A stretch of DNA of 64,000 bases. Source: Glandiceps talaboti. Lineage: Eukaryota; Hemichordata; Enteropneusta; Spengelidae. The stretch lies in the NCBI RefSeq assembly GCF_964340395.1, contig NC_135553.1, positions 3,676,001 to 3,740,000 of the forward strand, written 5' to 3'. Below, piece after piece: positions 35,254-45,699 of the stretch. Made by a program: the position numbers and the translations under genes. The stretch's first letter is position 1. Each line of letters begins with the position of its first letter. The notes under the pieces are model-generated. The model saw only the letters and a list, made by a program, of their open reading frames with translations. It did no database searches and had not been told where the DNA came from.

Positions 35254-36266
35254 ACATTTCTATACCCGACTCAAGTACCGACTTCTTGTGAATCATTTGA
35301 TAGGAATGTTTAAGAACCATTATGCATTCTTTAATAGGGAACTGTTTCAACATACAAGTCATTTGTTTATTTTAGACAGAGTGTTCTTGCTGATAATTGG
35401 TATCAGCACTCCTTATTTTTGTACTCAATGTGAATATCCTGAGAAAGACATTTTGTCAACTTGAAATGGAACAATATTATATTCATTTATTAATATTCAT
35501 TTATTAACATGATTTCTCTTCTATCATACTGCCATTATAAAAAATTAAATATAAAAATGAAAATAATTTCAAAGTTACACCTCATCCCAAAAGATATTAA
35601 GAAGAGAGAAATAAGAAAAAAAAAATTCTATGTAAAAATATAATATTATGAAGGTGGCAGGGAACAAAAGTTATCTAGATTAGAAAAAGAAAATAATTCC
35701 CAACTTTGTAAGTTTTAAATATGAGAGTGGCAGGGGTCAGTTAGAAATGAAAAAAACCACTCCAATTTAAAAGTTTTAATGATCGATTTACAGAAATGGA
35801 GATAAGGTGATAATTTTTATAAATTTGAAAAAAATCCTGAATAAACTTTTCCGCGTTTTGGAGATTAGGAAATACAATATTTATGATGGATATTTCTTAT
35901 CATACAGAACCAGTGGTCTATGTAACGTTCAAAGTGAACTACGACATACACGCAACTGACGGAATCAAAGAAGCCATGGCTGTGACAGGCGATCATCGTC
36001 TTATTGGACGATGGAAGAAACATCGTCTGTTGAAGAACAAGTGGGGGCCAGGATGTTGGGAGATCACACTGGCATTCTCTCAGAATAGCAAAATCATTTG
36101 GAAATTTGTAACTGTGGAATACCAGAAGGCATCAAGTCGACAGTATGGTCCTAAATCTACGTATGGTTGTGGCAAAGTCTTACGGTGGGAAGACGGAGAA
36201 AACAGGGAATTGAATACAGGAACAGAGGAATGGATTCTTATAGAGGGACAGTGGGGGAAAAGGTAG
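27068..36266 (+). CDS. Dual-specificity phosphatase with C-terminal CBM20 (DUSP12-like domain; alternative P-loop exons)
   Basis: CDS join with one P-loop exon: 27068-27315, 31753-31866 or 31928-32041, 33012-33127, 35908-36266; about 278 aa. Residues 1-82 ([23 protein letters not shown], then [10 protein letters not shown] with the likely general acid Asp, then AVLVH) and the following P-loop HCA(M/F)GASRS, with Cys as nucleophile and Arg as phosphate binder, form a DSP domain. The tail [16 protein letters not shown]...YKQYQLDF resembles DUSP12. The last 119 residues are a CBM20 starch/glycogen-binding fold: [39 protein letters not shown]. Laforin has CBM20 first and DSP second; DUSP12 has a zinc domain instead. 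A phosphoglucan or glycogen-bound substrate is an inference. Splicing is inferred from consensus and phase, so the fusion needs transcript support. Confidence 0.82.
27316..31752 (+). other. Intron 1 of the phosphatase-CBM20 gene (4.4 kb)
   Basis: AT-rich. It holds a 17-nt G-run at 28753-28769, a remnant with TAGTCTGGATGACC ... TATAGGAACTAGACTA (about 28639-28696) and a (CAA)n tract at 31096-31137. No additional coding exon is seen. Confidence 0.65.
31096..31137. repeat. (CAA)n microsatellite
   Basis: Run of ACA/CAA repeats with one interruption, intronic. Confidence 0.92.
31753..31866 (+). CDS. P-loop exon A (alternative)
   Basis: 114 nt, phase 2 in and out. The acceptor is TCTGTCCTTCACAG and the donor is AG|GTATGC. 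With the preceding exon it makes [17 protein letters not shown], completing the HCxxGxSRS signature, and ends RSWIR. It is about 51% identical (20 of 39 residues) to exon B, same length, same phases. Confidence 0.85.
31928..32041 (+). CDS. P-loop exon B (alternative)
   Basis: 114 nt, phase 2 in and out. The acceptor is CTTCTCTTTGCAG and the donor is AG|GTTTGT, weaker than usual. It makes [18 protein letters not shown] and ends RANIR. It lies 61 nt after exon A. All catalytic residues are kept in both copies. Confidence 0.85.
32042..33011 (+). other. Intron between P-loop exon B and the DSP C-terminal exon
   Basis: 970 nt with imperfect internal repeats: AACCTCTG(t/a)..TTTCCCAT occurs near 32235 and 32408 and a relative near 32549. 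No coding sequence. Confidence 0.65.
33012..33127 (+). CDS. Phosphatase-CBM20 exon after the P-loop (DSP C-terminus)
   Basis: The acceptor is ATCTTTTGCAG; the first A completes AGA (Arg). It encodes [17 protein letters not shown] and [13 protein letters not shown], closely resembling DUSP12 (NEGF..QL..Y.AMG...YKQYRL). The donor is AGAG|GTAAGT, leaving phase 1. Confidence 0.85.
33110..33310 (+). promoter_or_regulatory. Cluster of AGGTCA half-sites
   Basis: AGGTCAGAGGTCA, a direct repeat with 1-nt spacing, occurs at the exon end (33112-33124) and again near 33153; further GGTCA half-sites run to about 33305. DR1 sites are bound by nuclear receptors such as HNF4 and RXR heterodimers, but this may simply be a decayed minisatellite. 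Confidence 0.3.
33128..35907 (+). other. Intron before the CBM20 exon (2.8 kb)
   Basis: Begins with a cluster of AGGTCA half-sites (to about 33310), then AT-rich sequence and a long (CTGT)n microsatellite. No exon is seen. Confidence 0.65.
35087..35253. repeat. (CTGT)n microsatellite, about 40 units
   Basis: Nearly pure TGTC/CTGT run with a few substitutions. ORFs over it on both strands are artefacts. Confidence 0.97.
35908..36266 (+). CDS. Phosphatase-CBM20 last exon (CBM20 domain)
   Basis: The acceptor is TTATCATACAG; the first two bases complete GAA (Glu) in phase 1. It encodes a complete CBM20-like module: [61 protein letters not shown], and ends GQWGKR-TAG. The two conserved Trp of CBM20 binding site 1 plausibly correspond to W in GRWKKH/WGPGCW and RWEDG. 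Exon boundaries coincide with the domain boundary. Confidence 0.88.
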
Positions 36267-39200
36267 TCAGATGAGATAAAAATGGAATGATTTAGCCATA
36301 GCTGAAGTGCATGGATTGTTACTCTATAGACACCACCCAGTTTAACCAAAGTATAAACGTTGCAACTACTCACTATCTGGTCTTAATGCTGTGTACGTGA
36401 AATTTTTCACCACTAGAAAACTTTGAAGTGTTGAGATGATACACCCACAAAACAGTGTCAACATGTAAACCTTTGATAACGACATTTTGAAATTGACAAG
36501 CATATATACAGTATGAGATATCCATGAGAAACCCAAACATAACATGTAGAAGTGATGGAATCCTTACTTGAACTGGACTTGAACTGCAGTACTATTATAC
36601 TTACCCTGTTTATAGGTAAACCATACCTGCTATGCTATGCTGGTGATGCAACCTTAATATGATTTACATAACTCAATAATGAGTCACATTATTTTGCTGT
36701 AAAGAGTGTCAACACGGGATTCAAGTTTATATGTATGAACAAAACTTGATTTGCTCACCTAAATGAGTTGGCCATTAGAGGATGCTCTTTATCTTGCATT
36801 TCACTAGAGTAATGTCACGTCAACCACCATGTCTATGAATGTTCTCAATCATCTAGGTATGAAGTTAATGATGTAGTAATTATAATCTATCCAACTGGAC
36901 TTGATGTTGTTTTGAGTTTCCGGGATGCTTCTCCACTACCCTACTAAGGGAGTGTTCCATGAATGTATTGTGACATACACATACTGACCTAATGATGCCC
37001 TGTTAACATGGCATATTAAAAGCTAGTCAGAACCTTTGGAACCCTTTAAGTTGAGTTTTGTTGAGACCATCCAGTTTTCATTTGTCATTGCCATTGTCAG
37101 ATGCACAGTATGGTAGAATTTCAACTTAAATGTCATTTTTTCAGCCTTATCATTCTCAAAGATTAACAAGAGTGAGGCTGATCGCAATTATCTTCGCTGT
37201 ATTTTTTTTATTCTTAGGGGACCCTGAAAAGTATGTCATGACATCTCTAAAAATACAGTTATGAAAAAGTACAGATGTGGTTTAGGAAAAGGCTGTACAA
37301 TTGGTGAGGAATTATGGGAAATAATCGAAGTAAGGAGCTTCACAACTCTTGAAACAATTCCCTCAGCATTGATTGTGCATTGTTTTTTTTGGCAAGGGTT
37401 AACAACAAAAGTCATACATTGGATGCCAGAAACCATTCCTGTGATTACCCAATAGGGTATAGTTTTAGGATTAAAAAGATTATCGTTGTCCAAGAACTCT
37501 TGCTAACATTTGCCCCCCACAGACATATGCCCTAAATCCGGTGTTCTGATTATTCTCAATGTTTCCATTTGACTTTTCATACTTCTGCTTGATCACCATT
37601 TGTGACATCCAATTGTAGACCAGATGTGACGATCAAGTGGAATCGACACAGTTGGTGTCAGTAAATTTTGACTTGTGATTTTCTTAAAGTCCAACTTGAA
37701 AGAAAGCACCAAAAGAGTATTACAGGCGTTCTTGTTTTGAAGTAATTTTACATTTTATTAATGTTTTCTTATTTTCAAAGTTTGGTTATTTTCTGTTTTA
37801 CGTTTCATTAAATTCTCCTCCAGATTTCTAAAATATTATTTCCACAATTCTATCTTACACTGAAATAAAAGCATGAATTTTGTTCATCTGAACCAATTAA
37901 ATGTTACCCCTGTCCCAATATTTGTTGGAGGAAAAAAATTGTAATAGAAATGTACTTTCATAAAGCAAAATAAGTAATACATTGTAAGTTTAGCTAGAGA
38001 ATTAGTCCGTCCATCTTAACCCATGCTAGTCTTTCTGTTTATAAGTTTATGAAATACATACATATATATATTTTTTTAGGCGTTATAATTTTCATCATAG
38101 ATGTTATTAGCACAGATACCTATGTTTTTATTTGTATCAATGTATTAGTAAGCTATGCTCTACCAAAGACTGAACTTTTATAGAATAAAAGAATACCCCT
38201 GTTTGCACCCGTTATTCAGTGACTCTTTATTTTTTTAAATGGTAATCGTTTTTGAAACATTTAGTGGTTGATGTGTCGACTTTTACCAATGATATCTCCA
38301 CTGCAACATTGAAGTGATCAGTGAATGTTTCACACAAATATTTGACACTCAACTAGATCATGCAAGCATGTGGTAAGAGCACCACCAACGGTCACATCGT
38401 TCAAGGATGTGGTAAAGAGCGCCACCAACGGCTAGAATATATGCATGTTTGTGAACGTGGGTACTAGAAACAATCTGATCAAAATCTAATCAACGAGAAC
38501 GCCTGATGTTTATCAACTGTATTTGACATCTACTTTACTTTCCCTTTGTGTGTACATCAGATAATTATTTTTTTCGCAGACATCATGATGCAATATTATT
38601 TTTCTCCAAAAATTAAAAAATATTCACAAAAGGGTTAGTTAAGTTACTGTCTGATCTGAACAAATACAACAGTAAATGATTATTTTCTGTTTCATTTTTG
38701 TACATAAAAATATTACTATTTTTTACAAATTATAGAATAGACATAAGAGAGTCTCATGATCACAACCTTGTCATTTAATACGAAGTTCAACAGGCATTTC
38801 TGTTTTGTCAAATTGCCCATTCAGAATTATGTATGTTCAGCTGTTTGTTGCTGAGTTTGTCCTACATATATACAGTATACAGTATCTTGAACACGCCAAA
38901 GCAGACGATCACAAAACGTAAACTACACGAGCCAAGGTACTAGTCTACTAGTATGTTCATGAGGTATGTTAAACGTATTAGTTATTTAGCGCCCTCACAT
39001 TTCATTCTTTGAAATTGAGACAAGACAAGTACGTGTGCACTTCAACTTCACTGTAACGGGGTTTGATCACAGTCCCTTGATGCAGGCTTTGCTTTTTATT
39101 TTCACAATAGAACACAGCCAACAGTAAGAATTGAGCAGAGAATCCGACTAAAGTGTGCCACAAATGACAACTGGATAAATCTGTCGACTTGAACCTTTTT

Positions 39201-40050
39201 CCCAATGGAAATCATAAAGAGAAATAAATATAGTCTATACAAGTTTTATGCAGCAACTTTAAGCAGGCTGATATTCAAGTAGTCTTTCGGGCTTTCTTCT
39301 GATACGATAAGCGAACGAAGTTCGCAATGACATGAATGAGGGCTTGCCCGATGTTCCATCCTCGATAGCGATGTTCGGTCGTGTGTCGTATTGTATCGGA
39401 AGAACATCCGAGGTCTAGCAGATAGACTAATATTCAAGTTGCTGACCATCAGCATGACTACTGAATATCAGCATTCAGATTTATCTAGCTACATTAACTT
39501 CCTTCAATACACTATTGGACATAGTATGTACCTTGTAACCCCACAATTTCTTTATTATTTCTACAAACTTTCACATGGCAGAGCTTTTTATTTTTTTCGT
39601 TTTTTTTCTTCATTTTTTTGGGAGAGATATGACTCAGAACATGCCTGAAGCTAACAACGTTTAATATCGCACTAGAAATATGCAGTTACGATTGAATAAT
39701 TGAGAAAACCATCTACATGCACAAAGCATGGTGATTTTTATTAAAATATGTCAACGCTTGCTTTTTTTGCATCTCCTCCTTAAATCAGAACCATGTTCCG
39801 GTGACATTTATTTGTTAAAAATCTATCATTTCAAACCAAAGTATGTTCTTGGAAAAATGTAAAGTCTTATATTGTTTGAATGTGGAAGTTTTCTTACACA
39901 TTTGAGAGAGTAAGTAAGGCTGAAAAGTAAAATGTTGTTGTTTTCATATTTTGTCTCAGAATGACGAAAACATTTCAAACTAGAGTGACTGCGTAACTCT
40001 CCAACATGACACTACTGTCAGATTAAAATTTGTCTTCTCTTCGTCGGCTC
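36267..40050 (+). other. 3' UTR of the phosphatase-CBM20 gene and intergenic sequence
   Basis: AATAAA at 37864-37869 is a candidate polyadenylation signal. A two-copy repeat around ATGTGGTAA(a)GAGC(a/g)CCACCAACGG lies at about 38368 and 38405. No supported gene. Confidence 0.45.
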
Positions 40051-40501
40051 TTGGCAACTAAGAAGAGCGCAGCCACAGTTCAATTACTCGTAATTGCATC
40101 CGGGTACTTTTTACTCTGGCGGTGATTTGAATATCTTTGTGAATGGTAGTTGTCATTGTGCTTCAGTAATAGAGTGAAATGCTCGTCATCTCCGCCTACA
40201 AGATACCGAGACAGGAGTAAACGACTTTTGTGATCGCGAAGCACTGGTCCGTGTCAGGGAATACCACCTTTAATGTGCGTATTGCGTCAAAGCCACCCGT
40301 ACAAAGTTCACGAGTTTAGCAACAAGTTGTTGCGAAGAAGTGGAGTAACTGACTATTGGATCATATTTCGACCTCGAGTTTCCCCTTCTTGTGTCGGTCT
40401 TCGTTTGTATGTTATGAAATTTTAATTAGTGTATTTGCTAAAGACAAACGCGTGTTTACATCCCGTTGGAAGGAATATTTCATGGACTTGGATACACATG
40501 T
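40050..40501 (+). other. Candidate non-coding first exon of a downstream gene
   Basis: A CpG-richer, GC-richer segment than its flanks, ending at a very strong donor, GT|GTAAGTATG, at 40502. There is no long ORF. It could be the 5' UTR exon of the gene whose first coding exon is at 59237; this link is inference. Confidence 0.28.
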
Positions 40502-43431
40502 GTAAGTATGAATTTCGCGTTCTTTGATAATTGTTTTGGCCCGATACATTACAAAATTTCCAACAACAACAGAATCGAATATCTGTGTGCAGTTCGCAAA
40601 CGTCCATGCGAAAGGCAAATAGTCGCAACAATACGTGGTGTTAGACAAGTTGGAGGCAACTGTTGTATTACGTTAGACTGTTGGTTTTGCTTTTGTAGAA
40701 GGAGAACTGCTTGCTTATTTTTAGTTAACATGATCCTTTGAAATGAGGTCTCAACGCCTCGCTTGAGTTGTAATTATTTTCATGATGAAAAAAATCGTAT
40801 GTTTTTGACAGATAGGTTAATAAACCGTGCATGTCTCGTACAAACGATTTCCGTTATAGGAATGCTCCCCGCGGTGGTCATAGCGCTGTAAATCAAATCC
40901 AGAGAATCGATTATAATGCTATAGTGTTCAAAACAGTTATATGTACCCAAAGTCTATTTTCCCTGTCCTTTTTGTAAACTTTTAGCATCCCAAAGTCAAC
41001 AAGAAATGTATAAGAATACTTGTCAATGTCCATGAGAATGTTTGGTTAGGGAAATGAGTTGATTCTATTATAGAAGTTCGGACATGACATATTAAAACGT
41101 CGTGTGTGCTCTCTTTGATGTTGAACTCCTGTTAAACACTCAACAGTGTCACTCAAAGAACTAATAGTGGGGTAAAGTTCTAGACCTGGGTCAAGTAACC
41201 CTGGCAACGTAGCTGGGATGATGTTTGACTTTGAATATTGATAGTCTGTAACATGCCCTTGATCACGATTTTCAAAGTGAAAGAAAGGTGAGTTTAAACA
41301 AATGGTTGTACAAAAAGTATAAGCATGTAGTTTGTAGGTTAATCCGTAAAATAAATAAATAAACAATTAATCATTCTGAATGGAGTTGTGTAAATGAATG
41401 AAAACATGGACAAATACAAAAGGACACTATCCAATGTTATCATAATATAATATTTATAACCAAATAACTTGTGTGAATCAAATATAACAATATTCATGTA
41501 ATTATGAAATATGTTATTGATAGTAAGTTTATTGATTTCACAGTAATTCTGATAATTATTTTGTAAAATTTAACACATCATTGTTGATGTGGCAAGTAGC
41601 AGATGTACAGCTGTATACTGCTAAGTTGTATTTAACAAATAGATGTCAGAATAGAAAAGCAAAGTGTCAAGATATCTGACACATGTCTAACACTCCTAGT
41701 CACCTAAATATGTGGGACCTTGACCTGCATGTTTCAAGTGTCACAGAATCAAGTCTGTAGCCATGAATCAAGTTGAAAACTGTAGCAACCCAAAAGTTTG
41801 AAGTGAAGTTCAAATAGTGTGAAACAGCTTCCATTGTTGATGTGATATTACTTGGAACTGGTTCAGTGTTCCCATTTGACCAACTACCAAAACTGAAAAT
41901 TGAAATTTTGAAGTGATTCACACTTCTTGTTACTCATCTATGTTTACCGTCAGGATGTTATATTAATGTTTTTATTTGCATAGATGTAAAATACCCCTTC
42001 AAAATTATCATTATTACTGTCACTAATGTCAAACTGAAAGAGTGTATAAACAGGAGTACAGTTACTCCTAAGCTAAAGAACTTGAACGGATCTATCTAGA
42101 TACAAAAGTTTATTCCAATGATGTTTTACATTTTTACATAAAATGACATTTCTTTGAATATTTATGATTTTTTAGAAGATTATTATGCCTTTGATTGGCA
42201 AACTATAAAATAGTTAGAAATATCCTTTAGTCAGAATTTGATTCTGGAAAACTTAATGATTAAATAAAAATTTCATATTGCTTTGAAAACAATAGGTGTG
42301 AAGTTAACTCTTACCAATGGCTACTGTGTCATTTGCGTTGTCTGCACTGCTTGCTGTACTTACATGTTTTTCCACCATATGGTCAAAGTGTAACAACCTT
42401 TGTAGGGTCTAGAAAGTTGGCATGGTGATATGACCCAGTCATAGCAACAGTGTGGGCTGACCATTTGCTTCCGAGAGACAGCATCAAAGGGTTGCTATGG
42501 GAATGCAACCTTCAAATCTGACATCTAAGGAGCAGAGTGAAAGTTCAATGGTAATTTGCTACATTTTTGTGGGTCTTCCAAGGAAACTATAGGAAGACTT
42601 CATGAATGTTGTAGGCTTCAATCGTGTCTGATATCACGTTCTCTCTTGAGTGTTTCTATTGTTGGCAACCATCTTACATTTCAGTGAACAATAACCTGTC
42701 AGCATCACCATCCAACAAAGTGGTGTGGAACTCTTGACAATCTCTGAAAGTGGCATTCCAATTTCCATTTTGAATTGGTCCCCAATCCCTCTGTTGGGCT
42801 TTCAATTGCAACGATCTGCATCATGAATCATTACAATGGCTATTTATTTGTGCAGTACTTTATTGCACCTGTCATTGTGCAGCTGAACTGTCTTTATTTG
42901 GCTCCAATTATCCACTGTTTGTTTGCGGTACTGATCTAATCCACAGCAAAACCATAGATTTCACAAAATACTCTCAATCTATACCTCCTCACCATACAAA
43001 ACAGAAAGCAAACATGTACTGCAATGAGTTCCTATCAATGCATGAAAGTTCTGCTATAGTTATTGGGTTTGTTAGCTCAGTCTTCTAGAAGTTTATGACC
43101 TTGTTGATTAGGATGCACTCACACTGTACATAAAGTAAAAGGGATTAAAATGTATTCCCCAACCAATCACGTTATATAACTTTTCTTAGAGTGAAAATTT
43201 GTAATGCTACTGTTGGAGGTACTGTTTAAAGGGGGTTGATTCTATTCTCTTTAGTCTCGATGCCAACATGGTATTAAAGAAAGATCTTAAGATTCGAAGA
43301 AGGATAGCATAATACTAGTTCCCTTCTCTAAGCTTTGATTTCATGCACTATCAACCATCGTATGTGATCCATATTTTGTGATCAAGTGGTCGTGTCAGTG
43401 AACCTTTCAGTATCAATAGAGTTGGAGTCAA

Positions 43432-43590
43432 GATGGTTGACTGGTTAGGAGTGTCTGGCTTGGAATCTAGAAACTGTCAGGTTGAATCTGAATGTTTAAA
43501 GTCCTTTGGGGAGATATTAACCATGCTTGTACCTCAGTTGACGTAGCTGTGTAATTGTGGACGTGGCAAGATGTAAAGCATTGTTTCAAT
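43432..43590 (+). mobile_element. tRNA-derived SINE remnant
   Basis: GATGGTTGACTGGTTAGGAG ... GGCTTGGAATCTAGAAACTG ... AGGTTGAATC resembles a tRNA with a decayed A box and B box (GGTTCGANTC consensus). It is followed by a body with CTCAGTTGACGTAGCTGTGT and GGCAAGATGTAAAGC, as in invertebrate tRNA-derived SINEs. It cannot fold as a functional tRNA. Confidence 0.6.
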
Positions 43591-44785
43591 TGTGGAGCAC
43601 TTTTAGTACAGTGTAGAATCAAAAACATACATTAAATTTGGGTCCAAAATAACCAATATGTCTGGTATGAAGTTTTATTAATCAACATGTCACTATTCGG
43701 GCAGTGAAATGACCACTGCATTAGTTACACAAACCAACCCACATTCTGCATTCAATTTAATATACATGTACCTTTCAGCTATTTCTGAAAAGACCAGGTC
43801 CATGATGTGACAACTGAGTCCACCCCATATAGAAATGTTCTGTGTTCTCTTGTAAAAGTGGGATGGCCTGTTGTGTTTAGCAATACAATATGCTCAATGA
43901 AGCCAGTTATGTGGCCACATCACCCCCAAGGTTATTTCACAAGTAATCTATGTCTGATGAAAACACAATTGGAAAAAAACCACATTGAACATGTACATGT
44001 ACATGTACCGTTGATCAACATGCATGTTGTAGGTGAATTCTCTGTGTCATTGAAATGATTGTAAAGGCAGAATTCTATTAGTGTATTGTATTAGGTGTAA
44101 GGCCCAGCAGGGGGATAGTAAAAGTGCCAGTTATATTCACTGTACTTTTGTATATGAATTGTCCGGTTTCTCACTCAATAGTGTGCTGCTGTCACAGTGT
44201 CAGTGAATTAACACATCTGTGATGGACTGTAGTTGAGGAGATGTGAACATTATCTAGTTGATGTCACAATAGTAAAACTGTTGGGCATTTAAAGTATAAC
44301 AAACCTGAGTTGTTATCGTGAAAATGAAAAATCATTTAATATACTTGTGAGAATGATTCAGCATTTTATACCCCATAACTGTTGTGAAAATGTTGATGAA
44401 TTTGAATTTTTGCTCAATCATTAAGAGACCTTTAAGAGACCTCCTGAACTCTTCCAATGATGTGTTTATCACATTCCCTTATTTTAAGAAAAGCATTTTG
44501 TAAAAAAAAGACTAGAAAAATTTAACATGAAACATTGAAATAGGATGATTTTTACCAGAATCGCAGCCATTTTTACAAGGTGAATATTTAGATATAAAGT
44601 TTAAGATTTGTAAAATATTCAAAACCATCCCATAATTTAAATTTAAAGAAATTGTTAACAACCAAAAACATTATTGCCTTGTTAATAATCTTTTCACCAG
44701 AGGTTCATGTTGAATATTTTTAAATTAAGTTGGTGACTTTTTATTAGCATACATTTCCAAAATACACAATAACCATATCTTTATG

Positions 44786-44995
44786 TACTGTAAACCTGCA
44801 TATTTTCACGACTAGAAAATTTTACGATTTTACGGTCTTCATGTAGTTCACAAAGATTAATTTTCACTAATAACCAAACTGGTACATTGCATTATGCAGA
44901 AATATATATTTTTGCTACTACTTATTTTCGCGTTTTTGTTTTGTAGCGAAATTAGCAAAAATAAATCGCACGCGAATATTTCCAGGTTTACAGTA
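44786..44995. mobile_element. 210-bp mariner-type MITE with TA target site
   Basis: TA-CTGTAAACCTGCATATTTTCACG at the left pairs with the right end CGCGAATATTTCCAGGTTTACAG-TA, about 25 bp with three mismatches. The flanking TA on both sides fits a Tc1/mariner target duplication. The internal sequence is non-coding and AT-rich. Confidence 0.85.
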
Positions 44996-45390
44996 TCTCT
45001 GATACAGTAAATTTGAGAAAATAAAATGGAGACAAAACAGCCATCTTTTTACCCAGGTTGAAGTTATATTTTGTGAGGGTAAAATACATTATATCCAACA
45101 TTAGGACTTTGAGTTGTCATATAAACACATGGCCTCTTTGTGGTTAACACATGTCAGACTAGAATGTTCTCCCAAGAGGACTTGTTCCATAGAAACAGAA
45201 AATAACACTTTACACACAGCAACACCTAACTAAGGTGACAGACATTGATTGAAGTTCTGCATGGAGGTGTGAATTGGGTAAATATTCTACACAATGATGG
45301 TTCACATTTGAACAGTTCACACATTTGACAGACATGTATGGAGGGACAAGGGGTCCTGTATATGGAGGTATGTATTGTGTGCAGGGAATT

Positions 45391-45655
45391 GTAGACACAG
45401 TCCTGGTTCCTACATGTCTGTTGTGAGTACTGCAGTGAGGCAGTCCATAGACACAGTTCCACATGTCTGCTGTTAGTACTGCAGTGAGGCAATCCACAGA
45501 CACAGCCCTGGTTCCCACATGTCTGTTGTGAGTACTGCAGTGAGGCTATCCATAGACACAGTCCCACATGTCTGCTGTTAGTACTGCAGTGAGACAATCC
45601 ACAGACACAGCCCTGGTTCCCACATGTCTGTTGTGAGTACTGCAGTGAGGCAGTC
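45391..45655. repeat. Higher-order minisatellite, 107-bp A+B period
   Basis: Two related subunits alternate: A (about 57 bp, with CTGGTTCC(t/c)ACATGTCTGTTGTGAG) and B (about 50 bp, with CCACATGTCTGCTGTTAG), both followed by TACTGCAGTGAG. The order is A-B-A-B-A. Two overlapping minus-strand ORFs across it are by-products. Confidence 0.93.
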
Positions 45656-45699
45656 CAGATATCAGTGTGTTGGCTACCAGCCTTACACATATTGTTTGA

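Noticed and set aside
35014-35362. ORFs of 93-99 codons over the (CTGT)n tract
   Set aside because: CLSV and QTDR repeats are translation of a microsatellite.
40466-40741. 91-codon ORF near the 40-kb CpG-richer segment
   Set aside because: It crosses the strong donor at 40502, has no recognisable motif, and several overlapping antisense frames of similar length exist.
45210-45690. Overlapping minus-strand ORFs with DCLTAVLTADMW / HCSTNSRHVG repeats
   Set aside because: They are translations of the 107-bp minisatellite; both frames are equally repetitive.
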